Shown here: one piece after another, positions 43,882-52,299 of the stretch
How the letters are laid out: the number at the start of each line of letters is the position of its first letter
Position numbering within the stretch: position 1 is the stretch's first letter
DNA from: Aeromicrobium sp. Root472D3
Lineage (GTDB): Bacteria > Actinomycetota > Actinomycetes > Propionibacteriales > Nocardioidaceae
Length of the DNA: 64,000 bases
Reading direction: 5' to 3'
NCBI RefSeq assembly: GCF_001426485.1
Contig: NZ_LMET01000001.1
Location: 2,937,380 to 3,001,379 of the forward strand
Translations under genes and position numbers: made by a program
The notes under the pieces: model-generated
What the model saw: the letters and a program-made list of their open reading frames with translations, nothing else
Databases searched by the model: none
Told to the model about the DNA's origin: nothing

Positions 43882-44468
43882 GGCTTCGGCACGGTGGCGA
43901 CGCCCCACTTGTCGGTCCACGACGGCGGGGCGGCGAGCGCCTCGAGCAGCGCGTCGAGGTCGTCGTCGAACGTCACGATGCCCGACTGCTCGGCACGCAC
44001 GAAGCCCGACGAGACCATCGTCTCGAGCATCTGGCGCATGGGCGCCCAGAAGCCCCCGACGTCGAGGAAGCCGCTGGGCTTGGCGTGGATCGTCAGCTGC
44101 GCCCACGTCCACTGCTCGGCGATCTCCTCGAGTGTCCCGGCACCACCGGGCAGCGCGATGAAGGCGTCCGACAGGTCGGCCATGAGCTGCTTGCGCTCGT
44201 GCATCGACTCGACCACGTGCAGCTCGGTGACCCCGCGGTGCGAGAGCTCGCGATCGTCGAGCTGGCGCGGGATGACGCCGACCACGCGGCCGCCCGCCTC
44301 GATCGCGGCGTCGGCGACCGTGCCCATCAGGCCCACGTGGCCGCCCCCGTAGACGACGCCGATGCCGCGCTCGGCCAGCGTGCGTCCGGTCAGGCGTGCC
44401 GCCTCGGCGAACGCGGGGTCGGTGCCGAGGCTGGAGCCGCAGAAGACGGCGACGGCGGACAGTGTCAT
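43878..44468 (-). CDS. LOG family (lonely guy-like) protein
   Basis: The product is 196 residues starting LSAVAVFCGSSLGTDPAFAEAAR. The signature PGGAGTLEEIAEQWTWAQL near residue 105 and the ligand loop VYGGGHVGLMGTVADAA near 45 identify the LOG family, which releases cytokinin-type bases by cleaving nucleoside 5'-monophosphates. ESMHERKQLM is also typical. ATG 44468 is used; the frame is open upstream to 44657 through the tRNA region, which is not coding. Bacterial members often act as general AMP or nucleotide phosphoribohydrolases. Confidence 0.9.
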   Translation of the reverse strand: MTLSAVAVFCGSSLGTDPAFAEAARLTGRTLAERGIGVVYGGGHVGLMGTVADAAIEAGGRVVGVIPRQLDDRELSHRGVTELHVVESMHERKQLMADLSDAFIALPGGAGTLEEIAEQWTWAQLTIHAKPSGFLDVGGFWAPMRQMLETMVSSGFVRAEQSGIVTFDDDLDALLEALAAPPSWTDKWGVATVPKP

Positions 44469-44541
44469 GGGTGCTCCGAGCTGGGGGACGGTGACGACGC
44501 ACCACGATAACGTCCGGAGCCGGAGGCCCCGGACGTGAGAA

Positions 44542-44571
44542 GTCCCGGACCCGCGTGAGCGGATCCGGGAC
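44542..44571 (-). terminator. Hairpin downstream of tRNA-Pro
   Basis: An 8-bp stem (44542-44549 with 44564-44571) continues after one mismatch as 4 bp (44551-44554 with 44559-44562) around a GTGA loop. It lies about 30 bases beyond the 3' end of the leftward tRNA and probably ends its transcript. The U-tract is weak. Confidence 0.5.
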
Positions 44572-44599
44572 CTCTCGATCTCCATGGAGATCACGAACG

Positions 44600-44673
44600 T
44601 CGGGCTGACAGGATTTGAACCTGCGACCCCCTGACCCCCAGTCAGGTGCGCTACCAAGCTGCGCTACAGCCCG
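44600..44673 (-). tRNA. tRNA-Pro, anticodon GGG
   Basis: The minus strand folds as a normal cloverleaf. The 7-bp acceptor stem is CGGGCTG with CAGCCCG, the D-arm is GCGCAGCTTGGTAGCGC, and the anticodon arm is CCTGA-CTGGGGG-TCAGG with anticodon GGG at 44639-44637. The T-arm contains GGTTCAAATCC. A is the discriminator base at 44600. The CCA end is not encoded. It reads CCC and, by wobble, CCU proline codons. Confidence 0.96.
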
Positions 44674-44763
44674 TTCGTACCGAGGTGAGACTCTACCGCA
44701 GCCTCCGCCTCCCCCTCACCACCAGCCCCGATGTGCGGAGGACCGGACCGGCTCGGACCGCCG

Positions 44764-44792
44764 AAAAGGTCCGGAACCCCGCACTTCGGACC
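44764..44792 (-). terminator. Intrinsic terminator after der
   Basis: On the minus strand, GGTCCG (44792-44787) pairs with CGGACC (44773-44768) and a TTTT run (44767-44764) follows. It lies 16 bases beyond the der stop and ends the long leftward operon before tRNA-Pro. Confidence 0.6.
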
Positions 44793-44807
44793 CGGGGTGA
44801 GGAAGGC

Positions 44808-46133
44808 TCAGCGGCGCTCGCGCTTCTTGCGCGGACGCTGCTGCAGGTGGATCGGCGAGCCGACGAAGCCGAACTCCTCGCGCAGGCGACGCTCGATGAA
44901 GCGCATGTACGACGCCTCGAGCTTGCCGGACGTGAACAGCACGAACGTCGGGGGCGCCGTCGACGCCTGCGTGCCGAACATGATCTTCGACTGCTTGCCG
45001 CCGCGCACGGGGTGCGGGTGCTCGGCCACCAGGCGGCCCAGGAAGGCGTTGAGCATGCCGGTGGGCACGCGGGTCTCCCAGCCCTCCAGCGCCGCGTCGA
45101 GCGCGCGCACGAGCCGGTCGACGTGCCAGCCCGTGCGGGCCGTGATGTTGATCGTCGGCGCCCACGGCACCTGCACGAGCTCACGCTCGATCTCGCGCGA
45201 CAGGTAGTACTGGCGCTCCTCGTCGACGAGGTCCCACTTGTTGAACGCGATGATCATGGCGCGGCCCGCCTCGGCGACCGAGCTGATGATGCGGGTGTCC
45301 TGCTCGGTCAGCGGCACGCTGCCGTCGATGATCACGACGGCGACCTCGGCCCGGTCGATCGCCGAGCTGGTGCGCAGGCTCGCGTAGTACTCGTGCCCCG
45401 AGGCGTCGCGCACGCGACGGCGGATGCCGGCGGTGTCGATGAAGTTCCAGGTGCGGCCACCGAGCTCGACGATCTCGTCGACGGGGTCGACGGTCGTGCC
45501 GGACGCGTCGTCGACGACGACCCGCTCCTCGCCGGCCAGGCGGTTGAGCAGGCTCGACTTGCCGACGTTGGGCTTGCCGACGATCGCGACGCGGCGCGGA
45601 CCCTGGGGTGCGTCGAAGTCCTCCGGCGGCGGGGACGGCAGCGCGTCGATGACGGCGTCGAGCATGTCGCCGCTGCCACGACCGTGCAGGGCCGACACCG
45701 GCCACGGCTCGCCCAGCCCCAGGTTCCACAGACCCGCGGCCTCGACCTCGGTGCGCTGGTCGTCGACCTTGTTGGCCGCCAGGACGACGGGCTTCTTGGC
45801 GGCGCGCAGCAGACGGACGACCTTCTCGTCGACGTCGGTGATGCCGACCGTGGCGTCGACGACGAACAGCACGGCGTCGGCGACCTGGATCGCGATCTCG
45901 GCCTGCGCGGCGATCCGCTCGGCGAGACCCCGGGCGTCGGGGTCCCAGCCGCCGGTGTCGACGACGGTGAACGCGCGACCGTTCCAGACGGCGTCGTACG
46001 AGACGCGGTCGCGGGTCACGCCCGGCACGTCCTCGACGACGGCCTCGCGTCGGCCGATGATGCGGTTGACCAGCGTCGACTTGCCGACGTTGGGTCGCCC
46101 GATCACGGCGAGAACGGGAACGACGTCAGACAT
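44808..46133 (-). CDS. der: Ribosome-associated GTPase Der (EngA)
   Basis: Der is an essential GTPase with two G domains that helps build the 50S ribosomal subunit. The 441-residue product has the first P-loop [16 protein letters not shown] near residue 9 with [11 protein letters not shown] and DTGGWDP. The second P-loop is [20 protein letters not shown] near 180, with [10 protein letters not shown] and FNKWDLVD. The C-terminal KH-like domain ends with the basic tail RPRKKRERR. It starts at ATG 46133, overlapping the plsC stop by eight bases. It is the last gene of the leftward operon. Confidence 0.97.
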   Translation of the reverse strand: MSDVVPVLAVIGRPNVGKSTLVNRIIGRREAVVEDVPGVTRDRVSYDAVWNGRAFTVVDTGGWDPDARGLAERIAAQAEIAIQVADAVLFVVDATVGITDVDEKVVRLLRAAKKPVVLAANKVDDQRTEVEAAGLWNLGLGEPWPVSALHGRGSGDMLDAVIDALPSPPPEDFDAPQGPRRVAIVGKPNVGKSSLLNRLAGEERVVVDDASGTTVDPVDEIVELGGRTWNFIDTAGIRRRVRDASGHEYYASLRTSSAIDRAEVAVVIIDGSVPLTEQDTRIISSVAEAGRAMIIAFNKWDLVDEERQYYLSREIERELVQVPWAPTINITARTGWHVDRLVRALDAALEGWETRVPTGMLNAFLGRLVAEHPHPVRGGKQSKIMFGTQASTAPPTFVLFTSGKLEASYMRFIERRLREEFGFVGSPIHLQQRPRKKRERR

Positions 46134-46827
46134 CAGGGGATCCTGTCGGAAGGGGGCCGGGGAGGTCGCGCTGCAGCGCGTCCTTGGCCCAGGAGACATG
46201 GGCACGCAGATGACCGTGGATTCTGGCCCCTGCGTCCTCCAGCATCCCACGATCTCGCGGCCAACCCTGCATCGGCAGCCGGATCGGCTCGCCGTAGACG
46301 ATGTCGAGGCGGGTGCGGGGTGCCGGACGGGCGCTCGGCCCCTCCCCCGGCTGCCGCGTGCCGAACAGCGCGACGGGCACCACCGGGGCGCCCGTGACGA
46401 GCGCGAGGTACGCGACGCCGCCCTTGAAGGTCGTGAGCTCGCCGTCGCCGCGCCGGCCCTCCGGGTAGATCAGGACGCCCTGCCCGGCCGACAGCGCACG
46501 GACCGCCTGCCGCAGCGCGCCGCTGTCGGTGCGCTGGCGGGCGATCTTGATCTGGCCCGCGAACCGCAGGAGTCGTCCGGTGCGGCCGACGAACTCCTCC
46601 TCCTTGGCCATGGCGTGCAGCGGACGCGGCGCGGTCGCCACCAGCAGCGGCCCGTCGAGCCAGCCGATGTGGTTGCTCGCGACGATGACGGGCCCCGCGG
46701 ACGGGACGTGCTCGAGCCCCCGCTGGTGGATCTCCCACCGACGGTGCATGTATCCGGCCGCGCGGCCCCGCAGGAGCCGCAGGCCCCGTTCGGGCAGTCC
46801 GGCTGCGGGGCCGAGCGGGACGCTCAC
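46126..46827 (-). CDS. PlsC-like 1-acylglycerol-3-phosphate acyltransferase
   Basis: The product is 233 residues. The acyltransferase motifs are in order: [15 protein letters not shown] (HX4D catalytic pair) near residue 51, [44 protein letters not shown] and [10 protein letters not shown]. It transfers an acyl chain to lysophosphatidate or a related glycerol acceptor at the membrane. GTG 46827 overlaps the cmk stop by four bases. The cmk-plsC-der order is widely conserved in actinobacteria and firmicutes. Confidence 0.9.
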   Translation of the reverse strand: MSVPLGPAAGLPERGLRLLRGRAAGYMHRRWEIHQRGLEHVPSAGPVIVASNHIGWLDGPLLVATAPRPLHAMAKEEEFVGRTGRLLRFAGQIKIARQRTDSGALRQAVRALSAGQGVLIYPEGRRGDGELTTFKGGVAYLALVTGAPVVPVALFGTRQPGEGPSARPAPRTRLDIVYGEPIRLPMQGWPRDRGMLEDAGARIHGHLRAHVSWAKDALQRDLPGPLPTGSPDV

Positions 46828-47486
46828 GTGGCCTGGTCGACGATCCCGACGATGGTGTCGATGACCTCGTCGAGCGTGAGGTGGGTGCCGTCGACGACGA
46901 CCGAGCCCTCCGACTGCACGAGCGGCGACGCCGCCCGCGTCGAGTCGATGCGGTCGCGGGCGGCGAGCGCAGCCTCGGTGGCGGCCGCGTCGGCACCGCC
47001 GTTCTCGGCGGCACGGCGTGCGGCGCGCGCCGCGGGATCGGCGACCAGGTAGATCTTGACCCGTGCGTCGGGGGCGACGACCGAGCCGATGTCGCGCCCC
47101 TCGACCACGATGCCGTCGCTGCCCGCGATGACGCGGCGCTGCAGGTCGACCAGCAGCTCGCGCACGTGCGGCACCGCCGCGACGAGGCTGACCGATCCCG
47201 TCACCTCGTCGGTGCGGATCGGCTCGGCGACGTCGGTGCCGTCGACGTGGATCGTCGGGTCGAGCGGATCGGTGCCCGACGCCAGCGTGACGGCGCCGGA
47301 CGCCGTCGCGACGGCCTCGGCGTCGGCCAGGTCGACGCCCCGGCGCAGCAGCGCCCACGTCATGGCCCGGTACATCGCACCGGTGTCGAGGTAGTCGAGA
47401 CCGAGGCGGTCGGCGACGCCGCGGGACGTGCTCGACTTGCCGGAGCCGGACGGCCCGTCGATCGCGATGACGAGGGGGGAAGTCAC
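46824..47486 (-). CDS. cmk: Cytidylate kinase
   Basis: Cmk phosphorylates CMP and dCMP with ATP. The 220-residue product has the P-loop AIDGPSGSGKSSTSRGVADRLGL near residue 7, LDTGAMYRAMTWALL near 33, VVEGRDIGSVVAPDARVKIYLVADP near 122 and RDRIDSTRAASPL. GTG 47486 gives the usual family length. The frame is open further to GTG 47567, which would overlap the tyrA stop (GTGA), as most junctions here do, and would add 27 residues containing a PADPF repeat. I prefer the shorter form. The real start needs an experiment. Confidence 0.9.
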   Translation of the reverse strand: MTSPLVIAIDGPSGSGKSSTSRGVADRLGLDYLDTGAMYRAMTWALLRRGVDLADAEAVATASGAVTLASGTDPLDPTIHVDGTDVAEPIRTDEVTGSVSLVAAVPHVRELLVDLQRRVIAGSDGIVVEGRDIGSVVAPDARVKIYLVADPAARAARRAAENGGADAAATEAALAARDRIDSTRAASPLVQSEGSVVVDGTHLTLDEVIDTIVGIVDQAT

Positions 47487-47503
47487 TGGAGGTGCACCTT
47501 CTT

Positions 47504-47538
47504 CGGGGAACGGGTCTGCGGGGAACGGGTCTGCGGGA
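47504..47538. repeat. 15-bp tandem repeat upstream of cmk
   Basis: The unit CGGGGAACGGGTCTG occurs at 47504-47518 and 47519-47533, with a partial third copy to 47538. It lies between the tyrA stop and the preferred cmk start, and would encode PADPF repeats if cmk begins at 47567. Confidence 0.75.
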
Positions 47539-47563
47539 TGACGGGTGGTGGGTCTCGGGTCGT

Positions 47564-48655
47564 TCACGGGTACGCGGTCCAGCCGCGGGACGTCAGGGCC
47601 CGCACCAGCGCCTCGCCGACGCCGGCCGCGACGGCGATCTCGGCCAGGCCGACGGGACGTCCGAGGTCGTGGTCGAGGCGCAGGTCCTCGATGTTGACGC
47701 CCGCCTCCTCCGTGTGCGCCATGAGGCGCGACAGCTCGCCGGGGCGGTCGGCGACCTGGACGTGCACGACGTCGACGTCGGACGCCGACGAGCCGTGCTT
47801 GCCGGGGATCAGGGCCGTGCCGCGACGGCCCGACTCGAGCACGCTCGCCAGGACGTCGTCGTCATCGGCGGCGTCGTCGGCGTCCAGCGCCCCGATGACG
47901 CGGTCGAGGTCGTCGCGCACGCGCTCGAGGACGGCCTTGACATCACGACGGTTGGTGCCGAGGATGTCGCGCCACAGTGCGCTGTCGCTCGCGGCGATGC
48001 GGGTCGTGTCGCGCAGGCCCGCGCCCGACAGCGCCAGCGAGTTGCCCTCGGCCTCGTGGAGCCGCGCCGCGGTCAGGGTCGACATGACCTGCGGGACGTG
48101 CGAGACGAGCGCGACGGCCCGGTCGTGGGCGGCGGACTCCATGATGATCGGCACCGCACCGACGTGCAGCGCCAGGTCGACGACGGCGTCGAGGGCGTCG
48201 GAGCGGGTGGCCGGCCCGGGGGTGACGGCCCACGGACGTCCCTCGAACAGCTGGGCCGACGCCGCCATGGGCCCGGAGCGCTCGCTGCCCGCCATCGGGT
48301 GCCCGCCGGCGAAGCGCTCGGCGCCGTCGAGGCCCTCGACGGCCTGCTGGATGCCCGACTTGACGCTCGTGACGTCGGTGACCAGCGCGTCGCGCCAGCG
48401 CGCCAGGGCGTCGGCCACGACGGCACCGGACGCCGACGGCGGCACCGCCACCACCACGAGGTAGGGCCGCACGGCGTCGTCGAGCGGCCGACCGGCACCT
48501 CGCGAGACCGCGACCTCGACGTTGCCCGGCAGGGCGTCGTGCAGCACGACGTCGACGTCGTGCGACCGCAGCGCCAGGCCCACCGAGGTGCCGATGAGCC
48601 CGCAGCCGACGACGAGCACGGGCCCGTCGAGGGCGTGCGGCGAGAGTGCCGTCAT
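47564..48655 (-). CDS. tyrA: Prephenate dehydrogenase
   Basis: TyrA oxidatively decarboxylates prephenate to 4-hydroxyphenylpyruvate, the tyrosine branch of aromatic synthesis. The 363-residue product has the NAD loop VLVVGCGLIGTSVGLALRS near residue 13, the TDVTSVKSG segment, the catalytic histidine region FAGGHPMAGSERSG and SHVPQVMSTLTA. The C-terminal part, VVHVQVADRPGELSRLMAHTEEAGVNIEDLRL, looks like an ACT domain for feedback control by tyrosine. The ATG overlap with the upstream pseudouridine synthase gene (48652-48655) places it inside the scpA-to-der operon, an insertion relative to mycobacteria. Confidence 0.93.
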   Translation of the reverse strand: MTALSPHALDGPVLVVGCGLIGTSVGLALRSHDVDVVLHDALPGNVEVAVSRGAGRPLDDAVRPYLVVVAVPPSASGAVVADALARWRDALVTDVTSVKSGIQQAVEGLDGAERFAGGHPMAGSERSGPMAASAQLFEGRPWAVTPGPATRSDALDAVVDLALHVGAVPIIMESAAHDRAVALVSHVPQVMSTLTAARLHEAEGNSLALSGAGLRDTTRIAASDSALWRDILGTNRRDVKAVLERVRDDLDRVIGALDADDAADDDDVLASVLESGRRGTALIPGKHGSSASDVDVVHVQVADRPGELSRLMAHTEEAGVNIEDLRLDHDLGRPVGLAEIAVAAGVGEALVRALTSRGWTAYP

Positions 48656-49380
48656 GCGTCGTCCACGCTGTCGAGCAGCGCGCCGAGCTCGTCGCGCGTC
48701 AGGTCGCGCATCGCCCCCGACGACAGGCCGCCGACGTGCAGGGGCCCGAAGGCCGACCGGTTCAGCTCGCGCACCGGGTGGCCCGCGGCGTCGAGCAGCC
48801 GCCGGACGATGCGGTTCCTGCCCATGTGGATGTCGAGCTCGACGAGCGAGCGGCCGCGCGAGCGGTCCTTGACGATGAAGCGGTCGACGCGCGCCGGGCC
48901 GTCGTCGAGCTCGATGCCGGCCTTGAGCCGTGCGCCCACTGCGTCGGGCACGTCGCCGTCGACCAGCGCGACGTACGTCTTGGTGATCTCGAACGACGGG
49001 TGGGCCAGCTTGTGCGCGAGGTCGCCGTCGTTGGTCATGAGCAGCAGCCCGGACGTGTCGGTGTCGAGCCGCCCGACGTGGAACAGCCGGTCCTCGCGGC
49101 CCGCGACGAACGTCGACAGGTCGGGGCGCCCCTGCTCGTCGGACATCGACGTGACGATGCCGCGCGGCTTGTTGAGCAGGACGTACGCGTGCTCGCTCGC
49201 CACGGGGATGCGCTTGCCGTCGACGCGGATGACGTCGGTGGCGGGGTCGACGCGCGCCCCCATGACGTCGATCGTCTCGCCGTTCACCTCGACGCGGCCG
49301 TGCGCGATCATGTCGTCGCAGCGGCGGCGGCTGCCCAGGCCCGCCTGGGCCAGGGCCTTCTGCAGACGGATCTCAGCCAC
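48652..49380 (-). CDS. rluB: RsuA/RluB-family 23S/16S rRNA pseudouridine synthase
   Basis: The 242-residue product has an N-terminal S4 domain (IRLQKALAQAGLGSRRRCDDMIAHGRVEVNG). The RsuA-type catalytic centre is LFHVGRLDTDTSGLLLMTNDGDLAHKL near residue 100, with the active aspartate. NKPRGIVTSMSD and HMGRNRIVRRLLDAAGHPV are also conserved. It modifies one uridine in rRNA, by synteny probably the RluB-like site in 23S rRNA. Its start overlaps the scpB stop by eight bases, and the order scpA-scpB-rluB is nearly universal. Confidence 0.92.
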   Translation of the reverse strand: MAEIRLQKALAQAGLGSRRRCDDMIAHGRVEVNGETIDVMGARVDPATDVIRVDGKRIPVASEHAYVLLNKPRGIVTSMSDEQGRPDLSTFVAGREDRLFHVGRLDTDTSGLLLMTNDGDLAHKLAHPSFEITKTYVALVDGDVPDAVGARLKAGIELDDGPARVDRFIVKDRSRGRSLVELDIHMGRNRIVRRLLDAAGHPVRELNRSAFGPLHVGGLSSGAMRDLTRDELGALLDSVDDA

Positions 49381-50086
49381 GGTCGTCCTCCTGGTCGGTC
49401 ACGTCGGTCGGCGTCGGGTCGTCGTCGATCGCGTCCTGCTCCTGCGTGAGCCCCTGCTCGGCCGCGAGGGCCCCGAGGACGTCGTCGGCGCCGGCGCCGG
49501 CGAGGCCCTCGTCCTCCATGTCCTCCATCTCGGGCAGGTGCTGCGCGATGTCGGGCAGCTCGCCGATCGACCCGAGGCCCATGCGCTCGAGGAAGTAGCT
49601 CGTCGTGCGGTACAGCACGGCACCGCTCTCGGCGTCGTTCCCGCCCTCCTCGATCAGCCCGCGCGTCACGAGCGTGCGGACGACGCCGTCGACGTTGACG
49701 CCGCGGATCGCCGAGATGCGCGAGCGGCTGATCGGCTGGCGGTAGGCCACGACGGCCATCGTCTCGAGCGCCGCCTGCGTCAGTCGTGCCTGCTGACCGT
49801 CGAGGATGAACCGCTCGACGGCGCCCGCGAACTCCTCGCGGGTGAAGAACCGCCAGCCGCCCGCGACGTTGCGCAGCTCGAACCCTCGCCCCTGCCGGGT
49901 GTACTCGTCGGCCAGGGCACCGAGCGCGTCGGCGACGTCGGTCGGCGGGTGGCCCACGGCCTGGGCCAGCGTCAGGTGGTCGAGCGGCTGGTCGGCGACC
50001 ATCAGGACCGCCTCGAGGGCGGGCCGCAGCTCGAGCATCTCGAGCTCGAGCTCGTGGGGGCCGGACGGGAAGCGCTGCTCAGTCAT
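49373..50086 (-). CDS. scpB: Segregation and condensation protein B
   Basis: ScpB is the winged-helix subunit that, with ScpA and SMC, forms the condensin that organises and separates the chromosome. The 237-residue product shows LRPALEAVLMVADQPLDHLTLAQAVG near residue 20 and GFELRNVAGGWRFFTREEFA. LTQAALETMAVVAYRQPISRSRISAIRGVNVDGVVRTLVTRGLIEE and LYRTTSYFLERMGLGSIGELP follow. A long acidic tail (about 50 residues) follows and is likely disordered. It overlaps scpA by eight bases. Confidence 0.94.
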   Translation of the reverse strand: MTEQRFPSGPHELELEMLELRPALEAVLMVADQPLDHLTLAQAVGHPPTDVADALGALADEYTRQGRGFELRNVAGGWRFFTREEFAGAVERFILDGQQARLTQAALETMAVVAYRQPISRSRISAIRGVNVDGVVRTLVTRGLIEEGGNDAESGAVLYRTTSYFLERMGLGSIGELPDIAQHLPEMEDMEDEGLAGAGADDVLGALAAEQGLTQEQDAIDDDPTPTDVTDQEDDRG

Positions 50087-50969
50087 CGGTGCTCTCGGGG
50101 TCGGTGGTCGTGTCGGCGTCGGGTTCGACCAGGCTCGCGTCGATCAGGACGGGCTCGTCGTCGGCGACCGACGGCGCGTCGAACTCCCCGCCCACGTCGA
50201 TGTCGCCGTCGTCGGTGCCGGTCCAGCGGATGTGCAGGTCGCCCAGCGGGGTGGCCTGCTCGAACGAGATCGCGCCCTCGCGGAACAGCTCGAGGACGGC
50301 CAGGAACCGGGCGACCTTGGTGGCCAGGTCGGGGGCGTCGGCGGTCAGCGCCCGGAACGTCATGCCGCCCTTGCGGCGCAGCTGGTCGACCACCAGGTGC
50401 GCCTGCTCGCGGACGCTCACCTGCGGCGCGTGCAGGTGGGCCAGCGACAGGATCGGGACAGGCTTGTCCTCGAACGCCGTGGCGGCCAGCAGGGCGAGCT
50501 CGTCGGGGCCGACCGAGATCAGCACCTCCGGCAGCAGGTCGGCGAACCGCGGCTCGAGCGTGACGACCCGTGGGAAGCGGCGCGCCTCGCGGGCCAGCCG
50601 CTCGGCCATGATGCCGGCGACCTGCTTGAACGCGCGGTACTGCATCAGGCGGGCGAACAGCAGGTCGCGCGCCTCGAGCAGGGCGAGGTCCTCCTCGTCC
50701 TCGACCTCGGCCTGCGGCAGCAGCCGCGCGGTCTTGAGGTCGAGCAGCGTCGCCGCGACGAGCAGGAAGTTGGTGGTCTGCTCGAGGTCGTCGCCCAGCG
50801 CCTTGATGTAGGCGATGAACTCGCCCGTGACGGCCGACAGCGCGACCTCGGTGATGTCGAGCTCGTGCTTCGAGATCAGCTGCAGCAGCAGGTCGAAGGG
50901 ACCCTCGAAGTTCGTGAGGTTGACCTGGAACCCGGTCGGCGCGGACTCGTCGACGTCCGCGACGCTCAC
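50079..50969 (-). CDS. scpA: Segregation and condensation protein A
   Basis: ScpA is the kleisin that bridges the SMC heads. The 296-residue product has the conserved opening NLTNFEGPFDLLLQLISKHELDITEVALSAVTGEFIAYI near residue 17 and LVAATLLDLKTARLLP. The C-terminal winged helix is KVARFLAVLELFREGAISFEQATPLGDLHIRW. A charged, probably flexible tail follows. It starts at ATG 50969, overlapping the stop of the small helix-rich gene at 50966 by four bases. smc is not in this window. Confidence 0.94.
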   Translation of the reverse strand: MSVADVDESAPTGFQVNLTNFEGPFDLLLQLISKHELDITEVALSAVTGEFIAYIKALGDDLEQTTNFLLVAATLLDLKTARLLPQAEVEDEEDLALLEARDLLFARLMQYRAFKQVAGIMAERLAREARRFPRVVTLEPRFADLLPEVLISVGPDELALLAATAFEDKPVPILSLAHLHAPQVSVREQAHLVVDQLRRKGGMTFRALTADAPDLATKVARFLAVLELFREGAISFEQATPLGDLHIRWTGTDDGDIDVGGEFDAPSVADDEPVLIDASLVEPDADTTTDPESTDD

Positions 50970-51337
50970 GACTCGCTCAATCGCCGTGCGACGTCGCTCT
51001 GGGTGCCGCGGGACTCCAGGTCGGCCAGTGCCACCGCGAGGGCGGCCCGGACGAACCGTCCGCGGTCGACGCTGCGGCCCAGCTCGGCGCGCAGGCCCAG
51101 CCGCGCCTGCTCGACGGCCATCAGCTCGGCCGCCGTCACGTAGACCGTCATCTTCTCGTCGTGCTTGACCCGTCCGCTCGCCGCGACGGGCGCCTCCGGC
51201 TCGGCCTGCGGCTCCGGCTCGACGTCGTCCGCGCGCGCCGACCGGGCCGGGGCCGTCGCCCGGAACAGCTCGTCGGCACCGGGCATCGACGGTCGCTTGC
51301 CGCCGCCGCCCGACGGGGTCGTCACGCGTCGGGGCAT
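50966..51337 (-). CDS. Small ribbon-helix-helix-like partner of ParA
   Basis: The product is 123 residues. The first 65 are low complexity, rich in Pro, Ala, Glu and Arg. The last 60 (KMTVYVTAAELMAVEQARLGLRAELGRSVDRGRFVRAALAVALADLE) have the strand-helix-helix pattern of ribbon-helix-helix DNA-binding proteins. It overlaps the ParA stop by 16 bases and scpA by four, so it is translated with both. In partition systems a small RHH protein often serves as the ParB-like centromere binder, and no parB is present here. That role is an inference from position and fold pattern. Confidence 0.7.
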   Translation of the reverse strand: MPRRVTTPSGGGGKRPSMPGADELFRATAPARSARADDVEPEPQAEPEAPVAASGRVKHDEKMTVYVTAAELMAVEQARLGLRAELGRSVDRGRFVRAALAVALADLESRGTQSDVARRLSES

Positions 51338-52170
51338 CGAACGAGGACCTCCCGCGCGAGCTGGCGGTACGACGTGGCGCCCGGTGACGTCGTGGCGTAC
51401 TCGGTGATGGGCTCGCCGGCGACCGTCGAGTCGGAGAACTTGACGGTGCGCCGGATGACGGTGTGGAACACGAGGTCGCCCCAGCCCTCGACGAGGGTCT
51501 GCAGCACCTCCTTGCCGTGCAGGGTGCGGCTGTCGTACATCGTGCCGAGCAGGCCGATGATCTCGAGCTCGTCGTTGGTGCGGTCGCGCACCTTCTCGAT
51601 CGTGTCCTTCAGCAGCGCGACACCGCGCAGGGCGAAGTACTCGCACTCCAGGGGCACCAGCACGCCGTTCGCGGCGGTCAGCGCGTTGACCGTCAGCAGG
51701 CCCAGCGACGGCTGGCAGTCGATCAGGATGACGTCGTAGTCCGAGCGCACGGGCTTGAGCACCCGCGCGAGCACCTGCTCGCGTCCGACCTCGGTGACCA
51801 GCCGCATCTCGGCGGCCGACAGGTCGATGTTGGAGGGCACGAGGTCGAGCCCCTCGACGGCCGTCGGCAGGATGAGGTCCTTGATCGCGATCTCGCGGTC
51901 CATCAGCACGTGGTAGATGCTCTGCTCGAGCTCGTGCGCGTTGACGCCGAGCCCGACCGTCATCGAGCCCTGGGGGTCGAAGTCGACGAGCAGGACCTTG
52001 CGGCCGAGCTCGACCAGCGCGGCGCCCAGGTTGATCGTCGTCGTGGTCTTGCCGACGCCGCCCTTCTGGTTGCACAGGGCGATGATCGTCGCGGGCTTGG
52101 ACGGGTCGCGAGGCTTCGGCTCGGCGAACACGGGCATGGGTCGCCCGGTGGGGCCCAGTTCCGCGGTCAT
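51322..52170 (-). CDS. parA: ParA/Soj-family ATPase
   Basis: The product is 282 residues. The deviant Walker A loop is ALCNQKGGVGKTTTTINLGAALVELG near residue 33. DFDPQGSMTVGLGV, VILIDCQPSLGLLTVNALTAA and TMYDSRTLHGKEVLQ are family motifs. ParA ATPases drive partition of chromosomes or position other cargo by ATP-dependent DNA binding. ATG 52170 is preferred because a likely -10 (TAGAGT, 52228-52223) lies downstream of the longer in-frame start at 52254. A five-codon open frame, MSKTA (52184-52167), ends by overlapping this ATG. No parB accompanies it. Confidence 0.9.
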   Translation of the reverse strand: MTAELGPTGRPMPVFAEPKPRDPSKPATIIALCNQKGGVGKTTTTINLGAALVELGRKVLLVDFDPQGSMTVGLGVNAHELEQSIYHVLMDREIAIKDLILPTAVEGLDLVPSNIDLSAAEMRLVTEVGREQVLARVLKPVRSDYDVILIDCQPSLGLLTVNALTAANGVLVPLECEYFALRGVALLKDTIEKVRDRTNDELEIIGLLGTMYDSRTLHGKEVLQTLVEGWGDLVFHTVIRRTVKFSDSTVAGEPITEYATTSPGATSYRQLAREVLVRCPDA

Positions 52171-52222
52171 GCTGTCTTGCTCATGTGCTAACCCCTGCAG
52201 ATCGACCCGGCGGACGACCGAC

Positions 52223-52228
52223 ACTCTA
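52223..52228 (-). promoter_or_regulatory. Probable -10 element of the parA-scpAB operon
   Basis: TAGAGT on the minus strand lies about 53 bases upstream of the parA ATG, in the 129-base gap after xerD. No clear -35 is seen. It is consistent with transcription of parA through der from this gap. Confidence 0.4.
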
Positions 52229-52299
52229 CCGCCAGAAGTCGACATGGCGACCATCCGTCGGCCGATGACGGCCCGTTCCCGGCACCTGCCCCTGCGGTG

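Noticed and set aside
44469..44657. Upstream extension of the LOG frame
   Set aside because: It would read through tRNA-Pro and its hairpin; the family N-terminus begins at ATG 44468.
47492..50563. 1023-codon open frame on the plus strand
   Set aside because: It runs antisense to cmk, tyrA, rluB, scpB and scpA, all with clear family motifs. Its own translation is Arg/Gly/Val-rich without any motif, as expected for a GC-rich shadow frame.
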